Shown here in pieces: positions 26,196-35,282 of a stretch of 64,000 nt of DNA (its first letter is position 1; every line of letters starts with the position of its first letter). Both the position numbers and the translations under genes were made by a program. The notes under the pieces are model-generated. The model searched no databases. It was given only the letters and a program-made list of their open reading frames with translations, and had not been told where the DNA came from. The DNA is from Altericroceibacterium spongiae (GTDB lineage Bacteria; Pseudomonadota; Alphaproteobacteria; Sphingomonadales; Sphingomonadaceae): positions 124,001-188,000 of the forward strand of contig NZ_RAPF01000001.1 in the NCBI RefSeq assembly GCF_003610805.1. Direction: 5' to 3'.

Positions 26196-27338
26196 TCAGA
26201 AACCGTAGACCAGCGTGAAGCGGGTGATCGTATCGGTCTGGACCGATCCTTCGAGCGGCTCCGAATTATACTCCACGGCATAGGAGGCTTTGGCGGAGAG
26301 ATTGCCGATCAGGCTGGCTTCCAGCGCGGTGGTGGAGTTCAATGTGCTGTTGCCCGACTGGACATAGGCATCGGCATTTTGCGTCAGCTTGACACTGTCA
26401 TTGAGCTGCCAGTCGAGATTCACCGCGGCAAGGCCGTTGACCTTCATTTCATTCGTGCCATCGGTGAAATTGACTTTTCGCCATGCCGGGCCGCTTTGAA
26501 TGGAGAGCTTGACGCGGTCGGTATTGATGATGCGATAGCCGACACCGCCCGAAATGGAATATCGCTGATTATAGCCCTGAAACCGGTCACGTTCGAACTT
26601 GCTCAGTCCGTAGAGGAAGAACAGGTCCTGATTGATATTCCACTGCGGTTCGTAGCTCAGCAGATATTGTTCGCGGGTTTTGACGCCGTTGGTCTTCTGA
26701 TAATCGAACAGGGCGTGGACCTTGTGAACCCATTGAAGGCCTTCGCGATTCACTGTCACACCGGTGGTCACGCCGAGCGAGCGCGTATTGCCGGTTTCGC
26801 GCAAAGCCCCGGCTTCCACTTTGCCGGTCCACATATCGAGCAGCCCTGCCGCGCGGATGCGCCGTTCCTTCTGGCGCTTCTCTTCGCGCGCCAGACGCGC
26901 CTGTCTGGCGAGGAAGGCATCTTCCATATCGTCGATTTCATCCTTGAAACCGGGATTGGTGTCCTTCGCCAGATCCACCACGGCGGCGACTTTGGCCTTG
27001 TCCTGCGTGGCGATAGCGGCATCGAGCATGGCCCGGACCGAGGGCGGCAGCACGGGCGGGGGCGGCGGGACTTCCACCAGAATGGGCGGCAGCGGGCGCA
27101 GATTGGAGATGTAAAGCGGGGGTGGCGGCCCGGCAGGTTCTTCGGGCATGGGTTCTTCGAAAGCCCGATCGAAGACATTCGGTTCCCCAGCCGGTTCCCC
27201 AGCCGGTTCGGCAGTCGGTTCTGCCGGTTTTTCTTCATCCGGTGGCATATTCTGCGCGAAAGCGGGATGGGCGAAGGCTACAAGGAAAGGTACTCCCCAG
27301 CGCGTGCCGGAGCTGATGGGAATATGAAATCCTGACAT
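26196..27338 (-). CDS. DUF481 (YdiY-like) outer-membrane beta-barrel protein
   Basis: 380 residues: signal peptide ending 'AFAHPAFAQ', a Pro/Glu-rich segment with repeated 'AGEP' units, a charged helix 'LARQARLAREEKRQKERRIR', then the DUF481 barrel ('WTGKVEAGALRETGNTRSLG', 'YEPQWNINQDLFFLYGLSKF') ending in an aromatic residue 'LVYGF', a typical outer-membrane insertion signal. Family role unclear; some members are salt-stress induced. The AGEP repeat is encoded by near-identical tandem 12-mers at about 27180-27215, a likely length-variable site. Confidence 0.88.
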   Translation of the reverse strand: MSGFHIPISSGTRWGVPFLVAFAHPAFAQNMPPDEEKPAEPTAEPAGEPAGEPNVFDRAFEEPMPEEPAGPPPPLYISNLRPLPPILVEVPPPPPVLPPSVRAMLDAAIATQDKAKVAAVVDLAKDTNPGFKDEIDDMEDAFLARQARLAREEKRQKERRIRAAGLLDMWTGKVEAGALRETGNTRSLGVTTGVTVNREGLQWVHKVHALFDYQKTNGVKTREQYLLSYEPQWNINQDLFFLYGLSKFERDRFQGYNQRYSISGGVGYRIINTDRVKLSIQSGPAWRKVNFTDGTNEMKVNGLAAVNLDWQLNDSVKLTQNADAYVQSGNSTLNSTTALEASLIGNLSAKASYAVEYNSEPLEGSVQTDTITRFTLVYGF

Positions 27339-27660
27339 ATCGAATCCGCTATAGCAGCCTTAGAGGCGGGGCAATTCTGTTGCGATCAGTCGATAATAAT
27401 ATGTACCGCATCGAAAAGATCCCGCTTGCTGACATCCGGAACTCTCTGGCGAAAATTCCCGAGGTCGTAAGGTAAAAAGACGAAACCGGTGAAAGACATG
27501 GCAGGGCATGTTTACCGTTACCACCATGACTAGCCAGTCTGCATGAAGGCTACATGAAGAGGTGTAAAGAGCGCTGATTTCTCTTTTTTCGCTGTGGCAA
27601 CGGTATAGACGCATCCATCGGGCTCTGCCAGATATGGGCAAAGTCAAATTGGAGAACAGG
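27339..27660. other. Divergent intergenic region (DUF481 / SDR)
   Basis: About 320 bases serving as the shared upstream region. I see AT-containing stretches near 27390-27420 and 27470-27500 but no clear promoter or operator. No gene supported. Confidence 0.45.
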
Positions 27661-28512
27661 ATGCCGATCGACAGTTTCGAAGGAAAAACAGCCTTTATCA
27701 CTGGCGGAGCCAGCGGAATCGGGCTGGGAATTGCCAAAGTGCTGGTCGCGCGCGGGGCACAGGTGGTGCTGGCAGATTTGCGACAGGATCATATTGATGA
27801 CGCTCTGGCCGAATTTGCCGGAGCGGGGCAGTCCAACACGGTGTCGGCCATGCAGCTCGATGTCACCAACCGGGAAAAATACCGTGAAGCCGCACAGAAG
27901 ATGCAGGATGAATTCGGCGGGGTGGATATTCTCATCAACAATGCAGGTGTCGGTCTCGAAGGGCCGCTCGAACAGGCGACCTATGCCGATTTCGATTTCG
28001 GTTTCGGCGTCAATATCGGGGGCGTTATCAACGGTTTCGTCGAATTTATGCCGCAGATGATCGCGCATGGCCGCGGCGGCCATATTCTGTCCACTTCCTC
28101 GCTTGCGGCCGAAGTGGTGATGCCGGCCCATCTCGCCATTTACGGGGCGAGCAAGGCGGCTGTCTGTCATTTCTGCGAATCCGTGCGTGGCGAGCTGGGC
28201 GAAAAGGGTATCGGCGTATCCGTGCTGCTTCCCGGCCCGGTCAAATCGCGGATTCATGAATGCCAGGAAAATCGCCCCGAGGCGCTGCGCATGCAAAGCG
28301 GGTTTGCCGAAAGCGAACAGAAACTGTCCGAGCGCCAACTGGGTGCGGGCTGGATGGATGCCGAGGAAGCGGGCAATCTGGTGGCGGACGGCATCCTTGC
28401 CAACGATCCCTATATCGTGACGCATGGCATGTTCAAGGAAGCGCAGCGCGCCCGGTCACAAGCCGTGCTTGACGCTACGCCGGACCGGGTTGAGATGGTT
28501 GAATTCGGCTGA
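27661..28512 (+). CDS. Short-chain dehydrogenase/reductase
   Basis: 283-residue classical SDR: Rossmann glycine motif 'TGGASGIGLGIAKVLVARGA', 'NNAG' in 'DILINNAGVGLEGPL', catalytic Ser in 'STSSLAAEVVMP' and Y-x-x-x-K in 'IYGASKAAVCHF'. The C-terminal ~50 residues are longer than usual and end 'DRVEMVEFG'. Substrate unknown. ATG at 27661 follows GGAGAACAGG; the frame is open to 27634. Separate from the following esterase by 94 bp, possibly co-expressed. Confidence 0.87.
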   Translation: MPIDSFEGKTAFITGGASGIGLGIAKVLVARGAQVVLADLRQDHIDDALAEFAGAGQSNTVSAMQLDVTNREKYREAAQKMQDEFGGVDILINNAGVGLEGPLEQATYADFDFGFGVNIGGVINGFVEFMPQMIAHGRGGHILSTSSLAAEVVMPAHLAIYGASKAAVCHFCESVRGELGEKGIGVSVLLPGPVKSRIHECQENRPEALRMQSGFAESEQKLSERQLGAGWMDAEEAGNLVADGILANDPYIVTHGMFKEAQRARSQAVLDATPDRVEMVEFG

Positions 28513-28606
28513 CCGGCTTTGGCCGTAAGGCCGCAAAGGGAGCAGGATGTTCAGGCTTGTAGCGCATGACCAATCATAAGCGCGCAGGTCAGCAAGGGGA
28601 CCATAA

Positions 28607-30244
28607 ATGACATACAGAAAAGCGGTATTGTTTGCGGGAGGCGCGCTGGTTACGGCCGGATTGGCCCTGTCGGGCTGGCAGGGCGCCGTTGCGCAGGGCA
28701 ATGCACAAACTGCGCCCACCTCCTCCGCTGAGGCAGGGGCGTGTTCATCGCTGATGAGCCTTAAAAATGCGCGCGGCGATCTGGAGATTACATCGGCTAA
28801 AGAAATCGCTCCCACCGCTGGCGGACAAGAGAGCGTCGATCTGACAGCAGGTACGAAAAGCGGAGCGGCTCTTCCGGCCTATTGCAAGGTTGAAGGTATT
28901 CTCAACCGGCGCAAAGGCTCCGATGGCCATGAATATGGCATCCGATTTGCCGTGGCTTTGCCGGAAAACTGGAACGGGCGATTTCTCTTTCAGGGCGGCG
29001 GCGGTCTGAACGGTGTTGTGCGGCCCCCGCTCGGCACGCAGGCCACGGGCGATATGCCGGCGCTGGCCCGCGGCTTTGCCGTCGCGTCGACCGATAGCGG
29101 CCATCAGGGCGCGGTATTCGATTTCACTTTTACCCGTAATCAGCAGGCCATGCTGGACTTTGCCTATAATGCGCTGGGTCGGGTCACCCATACAGCCAAG
29201 AATGTTATTGCCAGCCATTATGGCAAGCGGCCCGATCATTCCTATTTCGTTGGCTGCTCGACCGGCGGGCGTGAAGGTATGGTCGCTGCGCAGCGTTTCG
29301 CTTTCGATTATGACGGAGTCGTGGTCGGTGCACCGGCTATGCGCACCGGCCATAGCAATCAGGCGGTGGTTCATGCCCAGGTGGCTTTCAATCAGGCCGC
29401 GCATGAAATGCGAATGGATCTGGATCAGGTCGGCAGCCTGTTTTCCGCCGCACAGCGGCAGGCCCTGCAAACCGAGCTGCTGGCCCAGTGCGATGCCAAA
29501 GACGGCTTGAAAGACGGTTTGGTATTCGCTTCGAAGCAATGCCGTTTCGATCCTTCGAAGCTTCTTTGCGAGCCGGGAGAGAACAGCGCATCCTGCCTGA
29601 AACAACCGCAGATCGATGCGATCAAAAGCGCTTTTGCGGCCCCGGAAACATCGTCCGGCCGCGCGCTCTATGCCGCGCATCCATGGGACCCGGCATCCTT
29701 TGGCGAAACGGTTGGAGAACTGCCGGGCTTTCTTCCCAGCAACGCACCTACGCCGCTGGGGCCGCCCACCAAGGATCTTACCTTCGATGGCGAGAAGGCT
29801 CTGATAAGCGCAAATGCCGATCAGGGCGCACGCCTGATGGACAGCTATAATTACACCAATCTCAACAGTTTCACCGGACGCGGAGGCAAGATGCTGATGT
29901 ATCATGGCACAGCCGATCCGTGGTTCTCGGCCTATGATACGGTAAACTGGTGGGAGAATGTGGCGCAAGCGGCCGGTGGAACCGAACAGGCACTGGGTTT
30001 TGACAGGCTGTTTCTGGTGCCCGGTATGGGCCATTGCCACGGTGGAGCGCTGACCCCGGACACATTCGATCTGCTGACCCCGCTTGTCGAATGGGTGGAG
30101 CAGGGCAAGGCGCCGCAATCTGTTCCGGCGACCGGCCCCGGTCTGGATGGTGCGGAACGGAAATTATGCCCCTATCCGTCCGTTTCCACTTATGATGGAA
30201 AGGGCGATCCGGCCAAGGCCTCCAGCTATTCCTGCAAGAGCTGA
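28607..30244 (+). CDS. Tannase/feruloyl esterase family protein, secreted
   Basis: 545 residues. Signal peptide residues 1 to about 29 ('LFAGGALVTAGLALSGWQ...AVAQ'). The alpha/beta-hydrolase nucleophile is in 'YFVGCSTGGREGMVAAQRFA' (Ser near residue 217), and the late histidine in 'VPGMGHCHGG' completes the triad with an Asp in 'HGTADPWFSAYD'. Paired cysteines (such as 'QCRFDPSKLLC') are expected disulfides. The family hydrolyses gallate or ferulate-type esters; with a LigE-like GST nearby in the genome a plant-phenolic role is plausible but only inferred. Confidence 0.9.
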   Translation: MTYRKAVLFAGGALVTAGLALSGWQGAVAQGNAQTAPTSSAEAGACSSLMSLKNARGDLEITSAKEIAPTAGGQESVDLTAGTKSGAALPAYCKVEGILNRRKGSDGHEYGIRFAVALPENWNGRFLFQGGGGLNGVVRPPLGTQATGDMPALARGFAVASTDSGHQGAVFDFTFTRNQQAMLDFAYNALGRVTHTAKNVIASHYGKRPDHSYFVGCSTGGREGMVAAQRFAFDYDGVVVGAPAMRTGHSNQAVVHAQVAFNQAAHEMRMDLDQVGSLFSAAQRQALQTELLAQCDAKDGLKDGLVFASKQCRFDPSKLLCEPGENSASCLKQPQIDAIKSAFAAPETSSGRALYAAHPWDPASFGETVGELPGFLPSNAPTPLGPPTKDLTFDGEKALISANADQGARLMDSYNYTNLNSFTGRGGKMLMYHGTADPWFSAYDTVNWWENVAQAAGGTEQALGFDRLFLVPGMGHCHGGALTPDTFDLLTPLVEWVEQGKAPQSVPATGPGLDGAERKLCPYPSVSTYDGKGDPAKASSYSCKS

Positions 30245-30270
30245 TCGGCCGTCCCGGAAAGAGAGATAAG

Positions 30271-30305
30271 AAAAAGCCGCATGGGAATGACCCATGCGGC
30301 TTTTT
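30271..30305. terminator. Bidirectional terminator between the tannase gene and gcrA
   Basis: 15-bp perfect stem (AAAAAGCCGCATGGG and its complement, 5-nt loop) with A/T tracts on both sides, between convergent genes. Confidence 0.93.
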
Positions 30306-30317
30306 AATGCCGGTATC

Positions 30318-31037
30318 TCAGCGAACCCGCGGGCCGCCGAAAGGCAGCGGGGGCGGGGGACGGCGCGAACCGCGCGGCAATTGCGCCTGATAGGCACGGC
30401 CGCAATGTTCGACGCAATAGGGAAAGCCGGGATTGACCTTCTCTCCGCAGAAGTGGAAATCGGGTTCGCCCGGATGGCCCATCGGCCAGCGGCAGACGCG
30501 ATCGTTGAGATCGAGCAGACTGGTCTTGTCGGCAATTTCCGGGCTCGGCTTGGCCGGAACCAGACGGCGTGGCGGTGCCGGCGGAATCGGTGCCTGCTGA
30601 TCGCCGGGTCCTTGCCGCAGAAAGCCGCCGGGGCCGACCGACACGATTTTCGGCACGTCCTTTTCGCCCTTGTCGGCTTCTGCTGCCGGCGGAGTGGCCT
30701 TGGCCAGCTCTGCCGCGCTCGGCCCGGCTTTAGGCGCCGGTGCGGGCGCCGGGCGGGCTGCCGTTTTAGGAGCGGCCGGGGCAGGCGCTGATGCCTGAGG
30801 CTTTTCCTTGGGCTTAGGCTTCTCGGCAGGCTTGGCCGTTTTGGCGGCTGCCTTCTTCGTGTCTTTCTTCTCACCCGATTTAACGGGGGAAGGGCGCGAT
30901 TTCAGACCAAGGCGGTGGGCTTTGCCAATCACCGCATTGCGCGAGACACCGCCCAGCTCTTCAGCGATCTGGCTGGCTGTGGAGCCGCCTTCCCACATTT
31001 TTCGCAGCGTCTCGATCCGTTCTTCGGTCCAGCTCAT
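30318..31037 (-). CDS. gcrA: Cell-cycle regulator GcrA
   Basis: 239 residues. N-terminal HTH 'MSWTEERIETLRKMWEGGST' followed by 'AEELGGVSRNAVIGKAHRLG'; long Ala/Pro/Lys-rich linker; C-terminal sigma70-binding module with zinc-like Cys/His pattern ('CRWPMGHPGE', 'FHFCGEKVNPGFPYCVEHCG'). GcrA binds CcrM-methylated GANTC promoters and RNA polymerase holoenzyme. ATG at 31037 is chosen; the frame extends to 31121 but the family begins MSWT. The linker is longer than in Caulobacter. Confidence 0.95.
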   Translation of the reverse strand: MSWTEERIETLRKMWEGGSTASQIAEELGGVSRNAVIGKAHRLGLKSRPSPVKSGEKKDTKKAAAKTAKPAEKPKPKEKPQASAPAPAAPKTAARPAPAPAPKAGPSAAELAKATPPAAEADKGEKDVPKIVSVGPGGFLRQGPGDQQAPIPPAPPRRLVPAKPSPEIADKTSLLDLNDRVCRWPMGHPGEPDFHFCGEKVNPGFPYCVEHCGRAYQAQLPRGSRRPPPPLPFGGPRVR

Positions 31038-31119
31038 GAAACGTCCATATACCTCAAATTCAACAGGCGGGCCGCACCAATGCTTGCCAGCGAAGGACAC
31101 TGCGATTAGTCGGGCCTTC

Positions 31120-32022
31120 ATGGCCGATCAAGCACAGACATCTTTCACCGGCGAAACGGCAGGCTCCAGCGACTTTACCACTGATGCCCAAAATGCCGAG
31201 CGCAGGTTTCCGCCCAAAGGGCAACCCCTTATTACCGGATTCAACCGGGTAGGGCTTTGGACTCTCTATATGAAGGAGGTCCGTCGTTTTCTCAAGGTCC
31301 AGACCCAGACAATCTGGGCACCGGCGGTTACAACCTTGCTGTTTCTGGTGATTTTTACCGTCGCAATGGGGCGTGGAAGCCGCGAAATTCTCGGCGTTCC
31401 CTTCGCGACATTCGTCGCACCCGGCCTCATTATGATGGGCATGATGCAAAATGCCTTTGCCAATTCCGGCTTTTCTCTGCTGGCGGGCAAGATTCAGGGC
31501 ACGATTATCGACGTGCTGATGCCCCCGTTGAGCGAGGCCGAACTGATGATCGGAATTGTCGCGGCGGCTGTCACCCGCGCGGTGATGGTGGGCGGCACGG
31601 TGGCGCTCGCCATGTTCATCTGGCCCGATGTCACGCTGATGGCTGCGCATCCCTGGGCGATTGTGTGGTTCGGCCTGATGGGTTCGATCATGCTGGCGAT
31701 CTTCGGGCTGGTGACGAGCATGTGGGCCGAGAAGTTCGATCACAATGCGGCAGTCACCAATTTCATCGTTGCACCGCTTTCGCTGCTGTCGGGCACATTT
31801 TATGTGATCGACAATCTGTCACCGCTGTTCCAGACGATCAGCCGGTTCAATCCGTTCTTCTATATGATCTCCGGCTTCCGTTTCGGCTTTCTCGGGGAAA
31901 GCGATATCGGCAATACCAATCATGCGGTGTTGGGGGCGGCGCTTGGGGTGCTGGTGCTCAATCTGGTGCTGGGCTTCATTTGCTATCGTCTGCTGAAGAG
32001 CGGCTGGAAGCTGAAAAGCTGA
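31120..32022 (+). CDS. ABC-2 type transporter permease
   Basis: 300 residues with six membrane spans in the ABC-2 permease pattern: 'WTLYMKEVRRFLKVQTQTIW', 'TFVAPGLIMMGMMQNAFANS', 'MPPLSEAELMIGIVAAAVTR', and 'FNPFFYMISGFRFGFLGESD'. No ATP-binding partner is next to it, so the complete exporter is encoded partly elsewhere. Start ATG at 31120, divergent from gcrA with 82 bp between. Substrate unknown (drug, polysaccharide or lipid exporters share this fold). Confidence 0.87.
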   Translation: MADQAQTSFTGETAGSSDFTTDAQNAERRFPPKGQPLITGFNRVGLWTLYMKEVRRFLKVQTQTIWAPAVTTLLFLVIFTVAMGRGSREILGVPFATFVAPGLIMMGMMQNAFANSGFSLLAGKIQGTIIDVLMPPLSEAELMIGIVAAAVTRAVMVGGTVALAMFIWPDVTLMAAHPWAIVWFGLMGSIMLAIFGLVTSMWAEKFDHNAAVTNFIVAPLSLLSGTFYVIDNLSPLFQTISRFNPFFYMISGFRFGFLGESDIGNTNHAVLGAALGVLVLNLVLGFICYRLLKSGWKLKS

Positions 32023-32062
32023 TCCGCGCGGGTAGCCTGTCCGGCTGTCAGTGCGCAGAATT

Positions 32063-32100
32063 ATAAAGGCCGGTCCGGGATTGCCCGGGCCGGCCTTTAT
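32063..32100 (+). terminator. Terminator after the ABC-2 permease
   Basis: 17-bp stem (arms 32063-32079 and 32084-32100, one G-T/mismatch position, 4-nt loop) with flanking A/T residues. Confidence 0.9.
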
Positions 32101-32163
32101 CGATGTTGCTATGATGCTGGCGAGTGGCGATCCGAATGGTCGCTCCCACAGGCTCCTCGTCCG

Positions 32164-32544
32164 TCAGTGCGTCAGCTTGCGGCGCAGGCGATAGCGCCCG
32201 TCCTGAAACTCCTCGAACAGTTCCGAAATGCTGGGATGTTCGATCGGGCCGCCATCATGGTCGGCTTCCAGATTCTGCTGGCTGACATAGGCGACATAGG
32301 AGGCGTCATCATTCTCCGCGAGGAGATGATAAAAGGGCTGGTCCCGCTTCGGCCTGAGGTCACTGGGAATCGATTCGTACCATTCCTCGCTATTGGCGAA
32401 GACCGGATCGATATCAAAAACCACACCGCGGAAATCGAATTGCTTGTGGCGCACGACATCGCCGATTCCGAAACGCGCCTTGCTGTGCAAGGGAGCGTCT
32501 ACCTGGCGGCCTGCCTGCTGCGAATAAAATTGTGCACGATCCAT
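32164..32544 (-). CDS. hspQ: Heat shock protein HspQ (YccV-like)
   Basis: 126 residues with the hemimethylated-DNA-binding/YccV fold: 'ARFGIGDVVRHKQFDFRGVV', 'PFYHLLAENDDASYVAYVSQ', 'NLEADHDGGPIEHPSI'. In enterobacteria HspQ stimulates Lon-mediated proteolysis; here the role is by family. ATG at 32544 chosen over a longer frame to 32592. Confidence 0.9.
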   Translation of the reverse strand: MDRAQFYSQQAGRQVDAPLHSKARFGIGDVVRHKQFDFRGVVFDIDPVFANSEEWYESIPSDLRPKRDQPFYHLLAENDDASYVAYVSQQNLEADHDGGPIEHPSISELFEEFQDGRYRLRRKLTH

Positions 32545-32711
32545 ATAGAGGAAATATAGGGTGGTCCGGGGCTGAGGCAAGTTCAGTATCATCGCTCATC
32601 CACGCTTTTCGGTGCAAAAGCGAAACAGGGGGTTGGCAAGCGCGCAAGCATCCGCTACCCGCGCGCTTCCTGAACGGCCAAGGTGCTTTGCAGCACCAAG
32701 GACTTCTTAGC

Positions 32712-32802
<91 letters not shown>

Positions 32803-32850
32803 CTCGTTCTGCGCTACCGCGCTTTGCGCTACTTGAGCGCGCGACTCCGA

Positions 32851-32881
32851 GTTCGAACTTCGTCCCGAACTCTCCGCCAGA
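32851..32881 (+). other. Partial tRNA-Ser 3'-end-like sequence, candidate att remnant
   Basis: Sequence after the tRNA contains GTTCGAA at 32852-32858 and CTCTCCGCCA at 32870-32879, both of which occur in the tRNA T arm/3' end, but spaced differently. It may be a diverged second copy left by a past integration. Short and imperfect, so tentative. Confidence 0.35.
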
Positions 32882-33003
32882 AGCCTATTTCACCATAACC
32901 CAAATTGTAGCATAACCGGCTGTTTTCAGTTGATTTTCTGCGGCTTCCTGTTTGATTGCGTATTCTCAAATTGCGTCGTATCCCACATGTTATGTGGTAA
33001 TAA

Positions 33004-33660
33004 ATGTGGGAAAAAGTCATGGGCCGGTTGTCGGCTACGGCGGTGAAGGCGGCGAAGCTGCCCGGACGCTATGGCGACGGACTGTATCTGCTGGTCAGCC
33101 GCGCAGGTGCCCGCTCATGGGTCTGCCGGGTGCAGAAAGATGGCAAGCGGCGCGACATCGGCCTTGGCAGTGCGAAGAAGGTTTCGCTGGCCGTGGCGCG
33201 CGAGCGCGCGGCCAAGGTGCGCAGTCAGGTGGAAGTCGGCCTCGACCCCATCGCCGAGCGGCGCAAGGAAGCGGGTATCCCGACATTCCGCGAAGTCGCC
33301 CGGCGCGTGCGCCAGCGAATCGTCGCCGTGATCGACTGGGCTATCGCCAAGGGTTATCGGGATTTGCCCCTGCCGATTGCAGCCATGAACAAGTCGCTGT
33401 CCAAGGTGAAGGTCAAGCCGGTTCATCACAGCGCCTTGCCCTATGCCGATGTTCCGGCCTTCGCCGCCAAACTGCGTGAGCGGGAATCGGTTGGTCGGCT
33501 CGCCTTCGAGGCGCTGATTCTGACCGCTTCGCGTTCAGGCGAAATTCGCGGTGCGGCATGGAGTGAGCTTGATCTTGAAAAGAAACTCTGGACGATCCCG
33601 GCGGACCGGATGAAGGCAGGGCGCGAGCATGTGGTGCCACTGCCCGATGCCGCAGGCTGG
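33004..33660 (+). pseudogene. Decayed P4-type tyrosine integrase next to tRNA-Ser
   Basis: N-terminal arm-binding domain is intact ('LSATAVKAAKLPGRYGDGLY', 'RRDIGLGSAKKVSLAVARER'). After 'PTFREVARRV' the frame jumps straight to 'RQRIVAVIDWAIAKGYR', so roughly 60 residues of the core-binding domain are missing in frame; it then continues through the first catalytic Arg ('LTASRSGEIRGAAWSELDL') to 'REHVVPLPDAA', where an IS5 fragment replaces the remaining catalytic domain (H-x-x-R and Tyr absent). It cannot recombine. Its place directly behind tRNA-Ser(CGA) marks the integration point of the island. Confidence 0.85.
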
Positions 33661-33752
33661 CCCGTGACTACGAAAAACGCATCGACGTCTCGCAGGCTAT
33701 GATCCTCGTTATCATGGGCGGAAATCTCCTGCGGCGAAACGCTCACCCCTGA
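33660..33752 (+). pseudogene. IS5-family transposase C-terminal fragment
   Basis: From 33663 a +2-shifted frame reads 'RDYEKRIDVSQAMILVIMGG' then 'NLLRRNAHP' and stop at 33750-33752. This is the C-terminus of IS5-group DDE transposases (the family end 'RDYE....SEAMI....LLLRR'). It is fused onto the broken integrase, marking an IS insertion followed by deletion. Confidence 0.65.
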
Positions 33753-33778
33753 TTTTCCAAACGAACTCGTAGCGCGAA

Positions 33779-34243
33779 TTATTTTGCAGGGAATACGCCG
33801 AGCACGTCCGCATGTGGTATCGAATTAAGTTCAATGCGTGTGCCGTCTGGATCGGCGACCAGGGCAAGGTTGAAACGACCGTTTGCCGAGATCCCCTCGT
33901 GTATCATCTTGCCCCCAAGTTCGGTGATTGCTTTGCCGGTCGCGCTGGGATCGGGGCATGAAAACGACATCATGATCGGCCCAAGCTGGTTTGCGGGCGT
34001 TTGCGGTCGCTCGTACACGGGCAGCGGGTCTTCGAGTTGGATAAGAAGCAGGCGTATGTCGGGGCGGGCCAGAAAGCACATCCGAAACTGACAGTTCTCC
34101 ATTTCAAGCGTACGAGCTGCCTCACTCCCTCTCTCGACCGTCTTCCCTTCGGCAAATCCCAAGGCCTCGCAATAGAACCGCACGGAACGTTCAAGATCGG
34201 ATACGTTCAACGTTAATGCAATTGCGTGGAGATCGTCAGTCAT
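33779..34243 (-). CDS. VOC/glyoxalase superfamily protein
   Basis: 154 residues, two betaalphabetabetabeta units: 'IALTLNVSDLERSVRFYCEA' opens the first, 'MMSFSCPDPSATGKAITELG' the second, and 'LVADPDGTRIELN' is the usual final metal-Glu strand. Possible metal ligands are His/Glu at these strands, but the first-strand residue is Thr, so a metal-free or fosfomycin-resistance-unrelated binding role is possible. Start ATG at 34243. Isolated single gene inside the island. Confidence 0.83.
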   Translation of the reverse strand: MTDDLHAIALTLNVSDLERSVRFYCEALGFAEGKTVERGSEAARTLEMENCQFRMCFLARPDIRLLLIQLEDPLPVYERPQTPANQLGPIMMSFSCPDPSATGKAITELGGKMIHEGISANGRFNLALVADPDGTRIELNSIPHADVLGVFPAK

Positions 34244-34419
34244 AGCCACTTCTTTCCTCAAACGATTTGCGATTTATGCACGGGTTAAGGTCATCGCCTG
34301 GTGCATTCAACGAAAAATCTCGCAGCTTATAACCAGAAGGGTTCTGATATTTTACGTCCACCGTCCAGACGCGGAAACTATCACGCTCTTCGCAGCCCGG
34401 ACGTGGATCCCTTGACCAT

Positions 34420-34700
34420 CTATCCTCTCCGCCGCTGTTTCCTAGGCGACGAGGTAACGCGAAAAGTTTTCCTGGGAATCCGCACAGTCAGAAACTCGGT
34501 ACCGGTATTCGATGAGATTTTATAAGGATTGCCAAGTTCGAGGGTGAGGCAGTCATGCGTTCTGATGAAGCACTGGCGGTTACATTGCGTGATGCCCAGA
34601 TCCCCCTCCGCGATACAGATCAGATCGATGGAATCGCAGCGATCTTTCCCATGCAAAAAAGTCAGCGTTCGCCGGGTCGACTCGAGTCCTGCCTGACACG
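34420..34700 (-). pseudogene. AraC-type regulator N-terminal domain remnant
   Basis: Minus-strand reading 'HGKDRCDSIDLICIAEGDLG' then 'THDCLTLELGNPYKISSNTG' and 'TEFLTVRIPRKTF' follows the same strand pattern as the intact AraC-like regulator at 49332-50306 ('TVQIIYLLSGEVEFAQYGRK', 'MDNGAPYELRAPKHSQNLGL', 'HIPRDWF'). The HTH domain is gone and there is no start. A fossil of a regulator that may once have controlled the TonB receptor downstream. Confidence 0.5.
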
Positions 34701-35282
34701 CTGGTAAAAATCTGGCGCTGTCCGGATTGGTGACGGTGCCGATAGAAGCGGACGGACTACCGTCTCAATCTTGGCGGAGGGCAGCCTGTCGGCACGGCAC
34801 AACTGTCCCGCAATTTGGAGTCTTCCATGACTTCACCAGCAGTGGCCGCTCGGTCGGACAATGGTTGCCAACCGCAACTGCGCCGAACCCTTGCCCCGAG
34901 CGTCCCCGCATCTGACTGGCTGATAAGAGTTTGTGGGCTGTGTGATAACGCAAAATCCCGGCACGCTGCTATCTTCGGCCTCTAAGATTCAGCGGTTGAT
35001 GCGCTCGGCCAATTAACGGGCGGTGCACCAGCAAAGTTGAACAGCAACGAAGCCGCCAACGGGGTGCTGCAGGGGGAGGCTGGAGCAGGCATTATCTTCA
35101 TGATTGGAGCATCGAATGAGCATTGCGCGGCGATGCCCAACTCAATTGATGGGCAGGCGCGTCGAAATGAATGCGATGTGGTCAGGCCTCCATTGCCTGA
35201 GGCGACCACTGTTCTGGACCAGGTGTAAGTATTCATAAAACATTGAAAAAAATAAGAAATTTATGTAATCTGGGAGTTGGAA
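34701..35282. other. Upstream region of the TonB receptor
   Basis: No gene supported. The last 60 bases are AT-rich (poly-A/T runs near 35230-35265) and end in the GGGAG ribosome site of the receptor gene. An operator is likely here but I cannot define it. Confidence 0.4.

Noticed and set aside
30808-31119. Upstream extension of the ABC-2 permease frame
   Set aside because: It runs antisense through gcrA; the permease has a good ATG at 31120 and family-typical N-terminus.
34425-34434. CCTCTCCGCC, a 10-mer also found at the tRNA-Ser 3' end, as attR
   Set aside because: Only 10 bases match and it falls inside the AraC remnant; chance match is likely.
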